A stretch of DNA of 64,000 bases from Nitrincola tapanii (GCF_008368715.1 NZ_SMRS01000002.1:186001-250000); one strand, 5' to 3'. Positions 46,015 to 56,469 are shown, counted from the first letter of the stretch. Numbers and translations: made by a program. Notes: generated by a model not told the origin, from the letters alone.

Positions 46015-47958
46015 ATGGCGTTGCTGAGATTTGATGATCTGTCCTTGTCATTCGGTACTCAGATCATTTTGGATCAGGCCGAATTACAAATTGAAGCGGG
46101 CGAGCGCTTAGCCTTGGTGGGCTTGAACGGCGCCGGTAAATCGACGCTGCTTAAGTTAATCAGTGGTGAGCAGCAACCAGATCATGGCAGCATCTGGCGC
46201 CACCCAACGGCGCGTATTGCCCAGCTGAACCAGAATTTACCGACCGCAGATGAGCGCAGTGTGCGCGAAGTGGTGATGTCTGGGTTGGCCGATGTGGTGG
46301 CGTTGCGTCAGGCTTATGATGCCTTAACTCAACGCGAGGATATGCTCGCGTTGCATGAGTTGGAGCATTTGCAGCATCAATTGGAAGCGGTCGATGGCTG
46401 GCATCTTGAACAGCGCGTGGAAAGTGTTCTGGCGCGTTTGGAACTGGACCCAGATAAAACCCTCGCCGAGTTATCGGGTGGCTGGCGACGCCGTGCCGCC
46501 TTGGGTGCGGCGTTGGTGCAAAATCCTGATCTGCTTTTGTTGGATGAGCCGACGAACCACCTGGATATTGAAGCCATCGAATGGATGGAGCAGATGCTCC
46601 TAGAGTTTCGCGGAGGTTTGTTGTTTATTTCGCATGACCGGCGTTTGGTCGAGGATCTAGCGACCGGCATCATTGAGCTGGATCGAGGGCACTTAACCGC
46701 ATTTCCGGGAAGCTACTCACGCTATCTTGAGCAGAAAGCGGCTTTGCTGGAAGAGGAGGCGCGTCATCAGGCGGAGTTTGATAAAAAATTAGCCCAGGAA
46801 GAGCGCTGGATACGTCAAGGCATTAAAGCAAGACGGACGCGTAATGAAGGGCGCGTGCGTGCTCTGGAAGCACTCCGACGTGAGCGTGGTCAGCGCCGTG
46901 AGCGTCAGGGCGCGGCACGTTTTAATCTGGATGAGGCCCAGAAATCTGGGAAGCTGGTGGCCGATCTGCAGCAGGTCAGCGTCAGTTTTGCTGATCAAAT
47001 GATTTTAAAAGATCTGAATTTGACGGTACAGCGTGGGGATCGTATCGGCCTCATTGGCCCCAATGGGGCAGGCAAAAGTACACTGTTAAAAGTGATTTTG
47101 GGTGATTTGACACCGGATAGCGGACAGGTGAAATATGGCACCCAGTTAAAAGTGGCCTATTTTGATCAGCTGCGTGACACGCTTGATCCCGAAAAAACGA
47201 TTATCGATAATGTGTCCGGCGGACGTGAAAGTGTCGATATCAATGGCCGCTCACGTCACATTATTAGTTATCTGGCTGACTTTCTGTTCAGTGCTGAGCG
47301 CGCACGCACACCCGTCAAAGCGCTGTCCGGGGGGGAGTGTAATCGTGTGCTTTTGGCTAAGTTATTCAGCCAGCCTGCCAACCTCTTGGTGCTCGATGAG
47401 CCGACTAATGATCTGGATATCGAAACGCTTGAGTTGTTGGAAGAGATCTTGTTGGCTTTTGAAGGCACGATTTTACTGGTGAGCCACGACCGTTCATTCC
47501 TCGATAATGTCGTGACCAGCACCCTGGTCTTTGAGGGTGAAGGTGTGGTGCAGGAGTATGTCGGCGGTTATCAAGACTGGTTACGCCAGCGCGCGCCTGA
47601 AGTGAAAGTGAACCCTTCGAAAACATCTAGACAAAAAACCTTGAGCGCTTCTGAAGAGGTCAAAGTGCCTTCTGTTGCCGACGCAATCCAGCGTCAGGAA
47701 CCCCCTATTGCCAAGACCAGCGTCCGTAAGCTCAGTTATAAACTGCAGCGTGAGCTGGATCAGCTGCCTGAGCAGTTAGAGTCAGCGGAGGCTGAGCTGG
47801 CGCGTTTGCAGGCACTCTGTGCTGAGCCGGACTTTTACAGCACAGACCACGCACAGGTGGCGCAGATCCTGGCGCAGCTTGAGGCTCAAGAGGCCAGCGT
47901 TGAGCAGTTAATGGAACGCTGGCTTGAGCTGGAAGCGATGCAGTCTAGCGAAGCTTAG
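46015..47958 (+). CDS. uup: ABC-F ATPase, Uup type
   Basis: A 647-residue soluble ABC-F protein with two nucleotide-binding domains. Walker A motifs are GLNGAGKST and GPNGAGKST, signature motifs LSGGWRRR and LSGGECNR, and Walker B motifs LLLLDEPTNHLD and LLVLDEPTNDLD. A C-terminal coiled coil (about 570-645, RKLSYKLQRELDQLPEQLE) is the Uup mark; it binds DNA or ribosomes. E. coli Uup affects ribosome function and precise excision of transposons. It overlaps the convergent Usp gene by 4 bp. Confidence 0.93.
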   Translation: MALLRFDDLSLSFGTQIILDQAELQIEAGERLALVGLNGAGKSTLLKLISGEQQPDHGSIWRHPTARIAQLNQNLPTADERSVREVVMSGLADVVALRQAYDALTQREDMLALHELEHLQHQLEAVDGWHLEQRVESVLARLELDPDKTLAELSGGWRRRAALGAALVQNPDLLLLDEPTNHLDIEAIEWMEQMLLEFRGGLLFISHDRRLVEDLATGIIELDRGHLTAFPGSYSRYLEQKAALLEEEARHQAEFDKKLAQEERWIRQGIKARRTRNEGRVRALEALRRERGQRRERQGAARFNLDEAQKSGKLVADLQQVSVSFADQMILKDLNLTVQRGDRIGLIGPNGAGKSTLLKVILGDLTPDSGQVKYGTQLKVAYFDQLRDTLDPEKTIIDNVSGGRESVDINGRSRHIISYLADFLFSAERARTPVKALSGGECNRVLLAKLFSQPANLLVLDEPTNDLDIETLELLEEILLAFEGTILLVSHDRSFLDNVVTSTLVFEGEGVVQEYVGGYQDWLRQRAPEVKVNPSKTSRQKTLSASEEVKVPSVADAIQRQEPPIAKTSVRKLSYKLQRELDQLPEQLESAEAELARLQALCAEPDFYSTDHAQVAQILAQLEAQEASVEQLMERWLELEAMQSSEA

Positions 47959-48395
47959 CCTTTGCTCTGTACGCGTACGGCCAGAACATCGCATGTGGCG
48001 CCATGGAGGACGCCATTTGCGGTGGAACCGAGCAATAAAGCCAGTCCATGGCGGCCATGGCTGCCGACAATAATCAGATCTGCTGCAATCTCCTTGGCGA
48101 CACGGTGGATTTCAGACTCGGTATGCCCGGTCACGATATAACGCTGGCTTACTGGATGGTTAATCGCCGCGCAGAGCTGATCGAGTTTATGCTGAGCATG
48201 CTCATCCAGTTGTTCCTGGATGGTGGATAGATCCATAGGAACATCTCCACCATAGGCAAAGGTCAGAGGCTCCACGACATGAATAATATCCAGCTCAGCC
48301 TGGTAAAGATCGGCGAGCTCAGAGGCTTTACTGACCAATTGGGCTGACTCTTCGGAGAGGTCAATGGCCAGCAGTATGCGAGTGTAGGTGCTCAT
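47955..48395 (-). CDS. universal stress protein, UspA family
   Basis: A 146-residue UspA-fold protein. The N-terminal RILLAIDLSEES, the ELDIIHVVEP strand and the ATP-type loop VGSHGRHGLALLLGSTANGVL (G-x2-G-x9-G-S/T) are present, so it may bind ATP. Function in stress survival is inferred from the family. It converges with uup (4-bp overlap) and diverges from the unknown gene at 48484. Confidence 0.92.
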   Translation of the reverse strand: MSTYTRILLAIDLSEESAQLVSKASELADLYQAELDIIHVVEPLTFAYGGDVPMDLSTIQEQLDEHAQHKLDQLCAAINHPVSQRYIVTGHTESEIHRVAKEIAADLIIVGSHGRHGLALLLGSTANGVLHGATCDVLAVRVQSKG

Positions 48396-48483
48396 AGTCG
48401 TGCCCTTATGTCTGAGTCAAATGGCAATGGAAGTGTGTGCTTGCCGCACGTTTTTTTCACAATCACAAGTTTAGGATAGCAGT

Positions 48484-48990
48484 ATGGAATGGTTTATCTC
48501 CATAGTCGTCATGCTTTCAATCATTGGATCTTTGATGTACGTCATGCCCAGCCCGCGTGAACGTATGCAGTCCGCGATGCGACTGCACGCTCGTCAACTC
48601 GGGTTTAGTGTCCAGTTGGTGCAGCTTGAGTTGCCGCGTGCGAAGGGCGAACTGGAACCGCAAAAGATTCGTATTCCTGTCTATCGGAGTTTGCGTCCGC
48701 AGCTCAGCAGTGAAGCTAAAGATACTTGGCGAACCTGGCAGGTGTGTCGGGTCGAGAATGTCGCCAATCAGGGTTTATTGCCTGGTTGGTCTTGGAAGTT
48801 AGGTGAGGGTTGCTTGCAGATGGCGGAGCTGGATCAGTTGAATGCGTTGCTTGAACAGCTGCCAGCGAGTGTGTTGGCGTTGGAGTCTACTCCTATCCAC
48901 TTTAGTGTCTTTTGGCGTGAATCCGGTGGGGTTGAGGGTTTGGATGCTTTGCACAGTCTAATCCAGCCTAGGGTTCAGGCTAAATGGTAA
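48484..48990 (+). CDS. membrane-anchored protein of unknown function
   Basis: I do not recognise the family. The 168 residues have one N-terminal membrane helix (WFISIVVMLSIIGSLMYVM) and a cytoplasmic or periplasmic domain of about 145 residues. Possible marker segments are PSPRERMQSAMRLHARQLGF and IRIPVYRSLRP. A Trp-rich middle (DTWRTWQVCRV, LLPGWSWKLGEGC) follows. Two cysteines are present. The stop overlaps the frame before the DUF1653 gene, so the two are probably one operon. The ribosome site is weak. Confidence 0.7.
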   Translation: MEWFISIVVMLSIIGSLMYVMPSPRERMQSAMRLHARQLGFSVQLVQLELPRAKGELEPQKIRIPVYRSLRPQLSSEAKDTWRTWQVCRVENVANQGLLPGWSWKLGEGCLQMAELDQLNALLEQLPASVLALESTPIHFSVFWRESGGVEGLDALHSLIQPRVQAKW

Positions 48991-49043
48991 TGCGGGAGTC
49001 CGTTAAACACTCAAGTACAAGTGGTGAAAATGAGGAGTGTAAA

Positions 49044-49274
49044 ATGCCAAATGAAAACAGAGCCAGTCTGCTACCAGGACGTTATCGCCACTACAAAGGC
49101 GCTGAGTATCAGGTGTTAGATCTCGCACGCCATTCTGAAACAGAGGAGTGGCTGGTGGTGTATCGAGCCTTGTATGGTGACGCAGGGCTTTGGGTGCGCC
49201 CTTTGTCCATGTTTACTGAATCGGTAGAGATTCAGGGTGCAGAGGTGCCGCGTTTTCAACGCATCGGTGACTGA
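49044..49274 (+). CDS. DUF1653 protein
   Basis: A 76-residue protein with the DUF1653 pattern: LLPGRYRHYKGAEYQVLDLARHSETEEWLVVYRAL-type sequence in short blocks, then GLWVRPLSMFTE. The fold is a small beta barrel-like domain; no activity is known. ATG 49044 has GAGGAG 6 nt upstream; the open frame back to 48984 has no ribosome site. The stop touches the stop of the convergent gene (0-bp gap). Confidence 0.82.
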   Translation: MPNENRASLLPGRYRHYKGAEYQVLDLARHSETEEWLVVYRALYGDAGLWVRPLSMFTESVEIQGAEVPRFQRIGD

Positions 49275-50003
49275 TTATTTCTGTTCGCTTAAATAAGCAT
49301 CCAGGGAGTCGGCCAGTGTACCAGAGCCATAATCACGCTTCGGCTGAAGTTGATCGATCAAGGCTTGAACTTGATTCAGGCGTTCCTGTTTCTGGCGTTG
49401 GGGTACCGCTGCACGCACCAGAATGGCTTTGGCATGCTTCAGGTGGGTAAGGGCTTCTAAGCGGTCACCCTTATCCAATAAGGCGCGTGCTTGAGCTTGA
49501 TGTGCGTCCGCGACCATAGATTGGTTAATCCAATAGAGTTCACGCTGATAACTTTCTACCAATAATGGACTCATGCGTCCTTTATTAGCCATGTCGCCAA
49601 TCAGTGTCTCGGCAAAATTCAGATAGATTTGCGCACGTTTAACAGCTTTATCGTTGTTCAGAGGTTCTTGACGAATACGGGTACGATCAGCGCTCTCTTT
49701 CACCTTGCTGATATCACTCATGAGATCGGATTCGGGTGCCAGAATGCCGATCTCTTCAATTAAAGAGAGTGCGTGTTGATTGAGTTTGTCGGTAATGTCG
49801 CTGCGACAATTCAGCTCACGCAACACAGATAGGGCATTAAGTGTATGTTCTGCTTGCTCTTTCAGCCACTTTAAGCGCTCATTGCGTTCCGCCCGATCTT
49901 TTTCACGTGTGGTCAGCACATGGTTAACCAATAACGCAGCCAACCCCAGGGCGGCCAATAAAATTACATAAAGAAGGTTGTCACCAAGCATAGGGTTTGG
50001 CAC
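49275..50003 (-). CDS. membrane-anchored helical protein of unknown function, divergent from topA
   Basis: I do not recognise a named family. The 242 residues begin with one membrane helix (LLYVILLAALGLAALLVNHVL). A long, charged, mostly helical cytoplasmic part follows with coiled-coil character (REKDRAERNERLKWLKEQAE). In the second half AQARALLDKGDRLEALTHLKHA has the helix-turn-helix spacing of a TPR unit. A similar unknown gene lies near topA in some pseudomonads. Convergent with DUF1653 and divergent from topA. Confidence 0.72.
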   Translation of the reverse strand: MPNPMLGDNLLYVILLAALGLAALLVNHVLTTREKDRAERNERLKWLKEQAEHTLNALSVLRELNCRSDITDKLNQHALSLIEEIGILAPESDLMSDISKVKESADRTRIRQEPLNNDKAVKRAQIYLNFAETLIGDMANKGRMSPLLVESYQRELYWINQSMVADAHQAQARALLDKGDRLEALTHLKHAKAILVRAAVPQRQKQERLNQVQALIDQLQPKRDYGSGTLADSLDAYLSEQK

Positions 50004-50111
50004 TCTGAAAAAAGGACACCTAAATTACTGCAGGATGCGATAAGTGAACTAGATTTATCTATTATCGCGCTTTTTTAGCAAAGATAAACCTTTGTAAATA
50101 GGTCTCTTTGC

Positions 50112-50140
50112 TTGACCCTTTGCCTGTATCCACTTATATA
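50112..50140 (+). promoter_or_regulatory. topA promoter
   Basis: TTGACC (50112-50117, 5/6) and TATATA (50135-50140) are separated by 17 bp, a near-consensus sigma-70 promoter 45 bp before the topA ATG. Upstream, GCGATAA/TTATCGC (50037-50068) forms a 7-bp stem followed by a T-run, of unclear purpose. Confidence 0.7.
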
Positions 50141-50184
50141 TGCACCCATGTTCAGTGCCCCTGCTGCAGTAAGGATTGAGTTAA

Positions 50185-52818
50185 ATGGGAAAAACACTCG
50201 TAATTGTCGAGTCGCCAGCCAAAGCTAAGACCATTAATAAGTACCTGGGTAGCCAATATGTGGTGAAATCCAGTGTTGGTCATATCCGCGACTTACCGAC
50301 CAGTGGCACCGCCAAAGTCGATCCTAAAGAACGCGCACGTCAAGCCGCGTTGACACGCAAGCTCTCTGCTGAAGACAAAGCGGTTTATCAGCAGAAAAAA
50401 GCGCGAGATCAGCTCATTCGCCGCATGGGCATTAACCCTGAGGCCGGTTGGGAAGCTCAGTATGAGATCTTGCCGGGCAAAGAAAAGGTGGTCGAAGAGC
50501 TGAAAAAGCTGGCGCGCTCTGCCGATGAAATCTATCTAGCAACGGACTTGGATAGAGAAGGAGAGGCGATCGCGTGGCATCTGCGTGAAGCCATCGGTGG
50601 TGATCCCTCACGTTACAAGCGTGTGGTGTTTAACGAAATCACGAAAAAAGCGATACAAGAAGCTTTCCAAAGCCCGGGTGAGCTGGAAATGAGTCGCGTC
50701 AATGCGCAACAAGCGCGTCGTTTCCTCGATCGTGTGGTGGGTTATATGCTCTCGCCGTTACTCTGGGAAAAGATTGCGCGCGGATTGTCGGCAGGTCGTG
50801 TGCAATCGGTTGCCGTGCGTTTAATTGTCGAGCGTGAACGCGAGATACGGGCCTTTGTGCCTGAGGAGTACTGGGAGGTTTTTGCGCAAACTCAGACACA
50901 GGCTGGAGACGACCTGCGTCTGCAAGTGATGAAGCAGGCGGGACAGGCGTTTCGTCCTGAGTCACGTGAACAAACTGAGGCGCTGCTGCCCACTTTGCAA
51001 AGCGCTGAATACCGTGTGCTCAGCCGCGAGGATCGCGCCACAAGCAGTAAGCCTTCCGCGCCCTTTATCACTTCAACTCTGCAGCAAGCGGCCAGTACCC
51101 GTCTTGGGTTCGGTGTGAAAAAGACCATGATGATGGCGCAGCGTCTGTATGAAGCGGGTTACATCACCTACATGCGTACCGACTCAACGAATCTGAGTGC
51201 GGATGCCGTCACAGCCTGTCGAGAATATATCCAGCAGCAATTAGGTGAAGCGTATCTGCCTGCAGAACCCCTGCGTTATAGCAGTAAAGAGGGTGCGCAA
51301 GAGGCGCATGAAGCGATACGTCCTTCAGAAGTCACGCTTTTGCCGCAGGATTTAAACGCTATGGAGCCGGACGCCGAGCGTCTTTATGATCTCATTCGGC
51401 GTCAGTTTATCGCCTGTCAGATGAATCCTGCACTCTACACCAGTACACGTGTCACGATTCAAGCCGGTGAGTTTGAGTTATCCACAAAAGGGCGTATTTT
51501 ACGTTTCGACGGTTGGACACGTATCTTGCCGGCGCGTGGTAAAAGTGAAGAAGATATCATTCTGCCGGATTTACAACAGGGCGAAGTCCTCAGTTTGCAA
51601 GCCTTGGATCCAAAGCAGCATTTCACTAAACCTGCCCCGCGTTATACCGAAGCCAGTTTGGTTAAAGAGCTTGAAAAGCGAGGGATCGGACGGCCTTCAA
51701 CCTATGCCTCAATCATCTCGACCATCCAGGATCGAGGTTATGTCGAAGTACAGTCACGACGTTTTTACGCGCAAAAAATGGGCGATATCGTCACGGAGCG
51801 TCTGAACGAAAACTTCACCGATCTCATGGATTACAGCTTCACCGCGCGTATGGAAGGTTCCTTGGATGAAGTGGCGCAAGGAAAGCTGGATTGGCGTCAG
51901 CTACTAGACCAGTTTTACACGGACTTTATCAGCCGTCTGGAGCTGGCGCAGAGCCCTGGGCAGGGGATGCGCCCGAATACGCCTACGGAAACGGACATCG
52001 CCTGTCCGGATTGTGGTCGCCCCATGATGATTCGAACCGGCAGCACAGGGGTTTTTCTCGGTTGTTCAGGTTACAACTTACCGCCTAAAGAGCGCTGCAA
52101 ATGTACGATTAATTTGATCCCTGGCAATGAAGTGGTCAGTCAAGACGGTGATGATGAAGAGGAATCGCGTATTCTGCGTAATCGCCACCGCTGCCAGCTG
52201 TGCGGTACGGCAATGGATTCCTATTTGGTCGATGAGCGGCGTAAATTACACATTTGCGGTAACAACCCAGATTGCAGCGGTTTTGAGATAGAAGAAGGGA
52301 GTTATCGCATCAAAGGCTATGATGGGCCAAGTATCGAATGTGACAAGTGCGGTTCGATGATGCAGTTAAAAACAGGACGTTTCGGTAAGTTTTTTGGTTG
52401 CACCAACAGCGAATGTAAGAACACACGCAAACTCTTGCGTAACGGTGAAGCTGCGCCACCTAAGATGGATCCTGTACCCATGCCCGAGTTGCGTTGCGAA
52501 AAGGTGGATGACACCTACGTGCTACGTGATGGCGCCAGTGGTTTATTTTTGGCTGCAAGCCAGTTCCCTAAAAATCGTGAGACACGTGCACCTTTAGTCA
52601 AAGAGCTCTTGCCCCATCGTGATGCAATTGATGAGAAGTATGCTTTTCTCTTTAGTGCACCGCTTGAGGATGAGGCCGGTCATCCCAGTATTGTGCGTTA
52701 CAGCCGCAAAACCAAAGAGCAGTATGTGATGACTGAAGTCGAAGGCAAGGCAACGGGCTGGAAGGCTTTTTATCAAAATGGTCGCTGGGTGGTCGAAGCC
52801 GCTAAGAGTAAAAAATAG
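50185..52818 (+). CDS. topA: DNA topoisomerase I
   Basis: TopA relaxes negative supercoils by a type IA mechanism. The 877 residues have the Toprim start [30 protein letters not shown] (Mg-binding acidic triad), and the active-site Tyr in [15 protein letters not shown]. At least three Cys4 zinc-finger units follow in the C-terminal part (CPDCGRPMM...[10 protein letters not shown]...[10 protein letters not shown]...C), then a basic tail. Length matches the family. The following gene is 50 bp downstream. Confidence 0.97.
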   Translation: MGKTLVIVESPAKAKTINKYLGSQYVVKSSVGHIRDLPTSGTAKVDPKERARQAALTRKLSAEDKAVYQQKKARDQLIRRMGINPEAGWEAQYEILPGKEKVVEELKKLARSADEIYLATDLDREGEAIAWHLREAIGGDPSRYKRVVFNEITKKAIQEAFQSPGELEMSRVNAQQARRFLDRVVGYMLSPLLWEKIARGLSAGRVQSVAVRLIVEREREIRAFVPEEYWEVFAQTQTQAGDDLRLQVMKQAGQAFRPESREQTEALLPTLQSAEYRVLSREDRATSSKPSAPFITSTLQQAASTRLGFGVKKTMMMAQRLYEAGYITYMRTDSTNLSADAVTACREYIQQQLGEAYLPAEPLRYSSKEGAQEAHEAIRPSEVTLLPQDLNAMEPDAERLYDLIRRQFIACQMNPALYTSTRVTIQAGEFELSTKGRILRFDGWTRILPARGKSEEDIILPDLQQGEVLSLQALDPKQHFTKPAPRYTEASLVKELEKRGIGRPSTYASIISTIQDRGYVEVQSRRFYAQKMGDIVTERLNENFTDLMDYSFTARMEGSLDEVAQGKLDWRQLLDQFYTDFISRLELAQSPGQGMRPNTPTETDIACPDCGRPMMIRTGSTGVFLGCSGYNLPPKERCKCTINLIPGNEVVSQDGDDEEESRILRNRHRCQLCGTAMDSYLVDERRKLHICGNNPDCSGFEIEEGSYRIKGYDGPSIECDKCGSMMQLKTGRFGKFFGCTNSECKNTRKLLRNGEAAPPKMDPVPMPELRCEKVDDTYVLRDGASGLFLAASQFPKNRETRAPLVKELLPHRDAIDEKYAFLFSAPLEDEAGHPSIVRYSRKTKEQYVMTEVEGKATGWKAFYQNGRWVVEAAKSKK

Positions 52819-52868
52819 TCGAACTTCTTCCAAACTTTGGATAGAAGACGGGGAGATGAGAGTAAACC

Positions 52869-53393
52869 ATGAGTGAGCTGTATTTAGCGCGTACTAATCA
52901 AAAGCTGAACTTTGCACGTTTACACCTAGACGCTTTGGCGCAGGCGCATGCATCTAATGCTTGGAGTAAGCATGCTTTGATTGAGTCTTATCAGGAATCC
53001 GTCTTATTTCATTTGGCCTCCGCTCTGGATTCTTTTTTACGCGAGATTGCCGAGCGTTATCGTTTTGATGCCAATGCCTTGCAAGATATGTCGGATCTGG
53101 CGCGATTGTTTGAGGGAAGCGGACAAGAGTCGCCTGAGTTGACGGAGTTGCAGGCCTTGCAGGGGGATCCCAAAAGTTGGCTGGCGCGTTTACAAAAAGC
53201 CTATGCAGCGTGTTGGCGTGTCGTTGCCAAGGCACCTCAAGCGAGTGCGTCCGAAAGTCTATCGGAAATTCATGTGATGCAGTTAAACCCAAATCATGCC
53301 GAAGATCCGGACGTCTTTCAGGAGTATCAGCTTTGGTTAGATGCCCTGCGGGATTTAATTACGCGCCAGCGTGAAGGGATGCAGGAGTGGTAA
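52869..53393 (+). CDS. conserved protein downstream of topA (DUF6586-like)
   Basis: A 174-residue, mostly helical soluble protein. It begins YLARTNQKLNFARLHLDAL and has SYQESVLFHLASALDSFLREIAERY; no catalytic motif or cysteine pattern stands out. A protein of this length lies between topA and lexA in pseudomonads, where it is called DUF6586; I assign it tentatively on position and the N-terminal pattern. Function is unknown. Co-transcription with topA is likely (50-bp gap, terminator after it). Confidence 0.72.
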   Translation: MSELYLARTNQKLNFARLHLDALAQAHASNAWSKHALIESYQESVLFHLASALDSFLREIAERYRFDANALQDMSDLARLFEGSGQESPELTELQALQGDPKSWLARLQKAYAACWRVVAKAPQASASESLSEIHVMQLNPNHAEDPDVFQEYQLWLDALRDLITRQREGMQEW

Positions 53394-53406
53394 TACTGGA
53401 GTGATT

Positions 53407-53442
53407 ATCAAAAACGGCCGTTTCACAAAGGCCGTTTTTGAT
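53407..53442. terminator. bidirectional terminator between topA unit and lexA
   Basis: A 13-bp stem (53407-53419 with 53430-53442) has the core AAAAACGGCC/GGCCGTTTTT and a 10-nt loop. A-run and T-run flank it, so it can end both convergent transcripts. Confidence 0.92.
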
Positions 53443-53529
53443 TGATGAAAGCGCAAATGGCACTTGTTTGCAGAGGCGCTTGTTTGCAGAGGCATCTGGC
53501 TTTTTTGCAGTGAGGGGGAGACGGCGAAT

Positions 53530-54195
53530 TTAACTGCCTTGGCGGATCACCCCTACGCCTAAACCTTCAATTGTCAACTCATCCCGACTGAGATCTAACT
53601 CGATTGGGGCAAACTCCTCATTCTCCGCAATCAGGCTGACATGGCTGCCTTGACGCTGAAAGCGTTTGACGGTGACTTCATCACCGACCCTTGCCACCAC
53701 AATCTGACCGTTGCGTACATCATGGGTTTGGTGAACGGCCAACAGATCCCCATCAAGGATGCCAATATTCTTCATACTCATGCCACGCACGCGCAGTAAA
53801 TAGTGTGCGGGAGGATTAAAAAACTCCGGTGCAATCGCACAATGCTCTTCCACATGCTCAACCGCGAGGACTGGGGAGCCAGCCGCTACTAGACCGATGA
53901 TCGGGAGGTGTTTGGCATCCTGCTCGATTTCAGATGTTGGCGCAGGGGCTGTAGCAGACGTGTTAGCAGAAGGGGTGTCTTGGCCTAAATCTGGTAGGCG
54001 AATGCCGCGTGAGGTGTGCTGCATGATTTCGATCGCCCCTTTACGTTCCAGCGCACGCAGGTGCTCTTCTGCGGCATTTGCAGAACGAAAACCCAGAATT
54101 TTAGCGATCTCGGCACGTGTGGGGGGATAGCCCGTTTCTTCAATGTGTGCACGAATACAATCCAGTACTCGTTCCTGGCGTTGCGTAAGTTTCAT
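53530..54195 (-). CDS. lexA: LexA SOS repressor
   Basis: LexA represses DNA-damage genes and cleaves itself with RecA. The 221 residues have the winged helix with [23 protein letters not shown], the cleavage site Ala105-Gly106 (GLVAAGSP), nucleophile Ser140 (RGMSMKN) and general base Lys177 (DEVTVKRF). These are offset by 21 from E. coli because the linker (about 71-92) is longer and rich in Thr, Ala and Pro. ATG 54195 gives the standard MKLTQRQ; the upstream extension is not coding. Two SOS boxes lie before it. No sulA gene follows, unlike in Pseudomonas. Confidence 0.97.
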   Translation of the reverse strand: MKLTQRQERVLDCIRAHIEETGYPPTRAEIAKILGFRSANAAEEHLRALERKGAIEIMQHTSRGIRLPDLGQDTPSANTSATAPAPTSEIEQDAKHLPIIGLVAAGSPVLAVEHVEEHCAIAPEFFNPPAHYLLRVRGMSMKNIGILDGDLLAVHQTHDVRNGQIVVARVGDEVTVKRFQRQGSHVSLIAENEEFAPIELDLSRDELTIEGLGVGVIRQGS

Positions 54196-54205
54196 GATCA
54201 GAATC

Positions 54206-54221
54206 CTGTATTTGTATCCAG
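54206..54221. promoter_or_regulatory. SOS box 1 (LexA operator)
   Basis: CTGTATTTGTATCCAG fits the LexA consensus CTG-N10-CAG, with the AT-rich centre starting TAT. It lies 11 bp before lexA. Confidence 0.85.
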
Positions 54222-54224
54222 CTA

Positions 54225-54257
54225 CTGAATTTTTGTACAGTCTATCTGTGGCGTCAA
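54225..54257. promoter_or_regulatory. SOS box 2 and lexA promoter
   Basis: CTGAATTTTTGTACAG (54225-54240) is a second CTG-N10-CAG operator, 19 bp centre to centre from the first. It overlaps the minus-strand promoter TTGACG (54257-54252) with a 17-bp spacer and -10 AAAAAT (54234-54229). The box is 82 bp from the dinG start, so it may also control dinG. Confidence 0.8.
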
Positions 54258-54321
54258 GTATTTTGTGTTGGCTTGCCTCTGATTTTGCTAGGATAGTCGC
54301 GCCCCAATAGAGGAAAAGAGT

Positions 54322-56439
54322 TTGCTCGAAGACCGTCTGAAACAAGAAATCCAATCTGCTTATAGCCAGTTCTTGACGCGGCGAGGCTTAAAAGCGCGTT
54401 CGGCGCAGAAGCAAATGATTGCGGAAGTGGCGCGCACCCTCGGAGGTATCAAGTTTGATGAACAGGGTAAACGCTTGGGTGAGACGCATATCGCGGCGAT
54501 TGAGGCCGGTACCGGAACAGGCAAAACCATCGCCTATCTTTTGGCCGCTTTACCGATCGCCCGTGCACGTGGCTTAACGCTTCTGGTGTCGACCGCTACG
54601 GTGGCTTTGCAGGAGCAGCTCATCAATAAAGATCTACCTGAGCTGATGCAGCATACCGAATGGCCGATCCGTTACACTCTGGCGAAAGGGCGCGGGCGTT
54701 ATTTGTGTTTAAGCAAAGTGGAGCAACTGCTTGAGCAGCAGCAGGCTTTTGGGCAGATGGCGCTCTATGAAGATGAACTGGCAGAACGCTTAGATGAAAC
54801 CACCCTGGAACGCTATCGTGATTGGATGGAAAGCTATGCCAGTGGCCGTTGGGATGGCGATCGTGATCGATTACAGGGGGTTGTCAGTGATGAAGATTGG
54901 AAGCCACTCACCAGTGATCACATGCAATGCAGTAATCGGCGCTGCTTGAATTACAGTGTGTGTCCGTTTTACCGGGCAAGGGAACAGGCTGAAGAGGCCG
55001 ATCTGATCGTCGCGAATCATGATCTGGTGCTTGCAGATCTATCGCTTGGCGGTGGCGCGATCCTGCCAGAGCCTGCGAAGACGCTGTATATTTTTGATGA
55101 GGGCCATCATCTTGCCGATAAAGCAGCCGCGCACTTTTCTTACTCTTTGCGTTTAGGTTCCAGTATCAAAATGCTGGCGAGTATGGAGAAAAAACTGCGC
55201 CAGTTTGCCGATAGTTTCTCCTCCAGCCAACTTGCTACGCTGGTGGAGCAGTTACAATTACCCACGAGTGATTTAATTCTAGCCTTGGAGCAATGGTCAG
55301 AGCAGGTGCATCTGCTCAGCTTCGAAGAGGAAACTGGGCGGATACCACGCCATCGTTTTATTAAAGGGCGTCAGCCTGAGAACTGGTTACCCTTGGCGAA
55401 TGAAGTGCGTGCTCTGGCCAGTCGTATGGAAAACCTACTTGAGCAGCTGACAGGCCTGTTAAAAGAGGCGATGGAAGGGCAACAAGCCGAGATTCCGCGC
55501 GTCCATGCTGAAGCTTTTTACCCCCAGTTAGGCGTTTACTGGAGCCGTATTCAGCAGATGAATTGGTTGGCAGAAAGTTACGCACGTATCGATGCAGAGA
55601 ACGTCAGCCCCACGGCACGTTGGGTATTGCAGCATGAAGCCAACGCAGCGCTACCCGACTATGAGTGCTGCAGCAGCCCGGTGTCGGTTGCTCAGACGTT
55701 TCGTGAGCACCTTTGGTCTGTCTGTTTTGGCGCTTTGATTACCTCTGCCACCCTAACGGCTTTGGGGCAGTTTACCCGTTTATCAGTCAGTTTGGGGTTA
55801 CCCATAGAGAGCCGTTTTCTGCAGTTACAGAGTCCATTTGATTATCAAACAGCTGCTAGCTTGGAAATTCCTAGTATGCAGACTGAGCCAAGTCAGCCGG
55901 ATGCGCACACGGATGAGGTGGCAAGTTATTTACAAACGCATCTGCCACAGATGCCCGCAGCTTTAGTGTTGTTCAGTTCCTGGCGACAGATGTTGAGAGT
56001 GCTTGATCAGCTCGATGAAAGTGTTAAGAATAGAATTCTGGCACAAGGTGCGTTGAGTAAAATGGAGATTTTACAGCAGCATCGCCAACGTATTGATGAA
56101 GGCCTGGCCAGTATTATTTTTGGTTTAGCTTCTTTTGCTGAAGGGGTGGATTTGCCAGGCCGCTATTTAACTGAGGTGGTGATCACCAAATTGCCCTTCA
56201 GTGTGCCGGATGATCCGGTGGATGCCACGATGGCAGAGTGGATTGAGGCGCGTGGGGGAAATCCCTTTATCGAATGGACCATTCCTGCCGCTTCTGTGCG
56301 TTTAACTCAAGCCGTGGGGCGCTTGCTGCGTACGGAGCAAGATCGTGGCCGAGTGGTGATTCTTGATCGACGCTTGTTAACACGTCGATATGGACGCCAG
56401 TTATTAAATGCTTTGCCGCCTTTCCAGGCGTTATACTAA
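54322..56439 (+). CDS. dinG: ATP-dependent helicase DinG
   Basis: DinG is an XPD-like 5'-3' iron-sulfur helicase that resolves R-loops and stalled forks. The 705 residues have Walker [16 protein letters not shown]. Cluster-type cysteines follow, beginning with GRYLCLSK, then [14 protein letters not shown]. Walker B is FDEGHHL, and the late motif [21 protein letters not shown] is present. The start is TTG at 54322 with AGGA at 54311-54314. A TG-extended -10 (TGCTAGGAT) lies upstream at 54284-54292. It is divergent from lexA and probably SOS-regulated. Confidence 0.95.
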   Translation: MLEDRLKQEIQSAYSQFLTRRGLKARSAQKQMIAEVARTLGGIKFDEQGKRLGETHIAAIEAGTGTGKTIAYLLAALPIARARGLTLLVSTATVALQEQLINKDLPELMQHTEWPIRYTLAKGRGRYLCLSKVEQLLEQQQAFGQMALYEDELAERLDETTLERYRDWMESYASGRWDGDRDRLQGVVSDEDWKPLTSDHMQCSNRRCLNYSVCPFYRAREQAEEADLIVANHDLVLADLSLGGGAILPEPAKTLYIFDEGHHLADKAAAHFSYSLRLGSSIKMLASMEKKLRQFADSFSSSQLATLVEQLQLPTSDLILALEQWSEQVHLLSFEEETGRIPRHRFIKGRQPENWLPLANEVRALASRMENLLEQLTGLLKEAMEGQQAEIPRVHAEAFYPQLGVYWSRIQQMNWLAESYARIDAENVSPTARWVLQHEANAALPDYECCSSPVSVAQTFREHLWSVCFGALITSATLTALGQFTRLSVSLGLPIESRFLQLQSPFDYQTAASLEIPSMQTEPSQPDAHTDEVASYLQTHLPQMPAALVLFSSWRQMLRVLDQLDESVKNRILAQGALSKMEILQQHRQRIDEGLASIIFGLASFAEGVDLPGRYLTEVVITKLPFSVPDDPVDATMAEWIEARGGNPFIEWTIPAASVRLTQAVGRLLRTEQDRGRVVILDRRLLTRRYGRQLLNALPPFQALY

Positions 56440-56469
56440 TTCTTTACCGACTGAAATAAGGTCCCTATT

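Noticed and set aside
50037-50075. Intrinsic terminator upstream of topA
   Set aside because: A 7-bp stem with an 18-nt loop and a T-run on the plus strand exists, but no plus-strand gene ends there. It may be incidental or an attenuator, so it was not called.
54196-54354. N-terminal extension of lexA
   Set aside because: It runs through both SOS boxes, the lexA promoter and the dinG start; LexA begins with MKLTQRQ at 54195.
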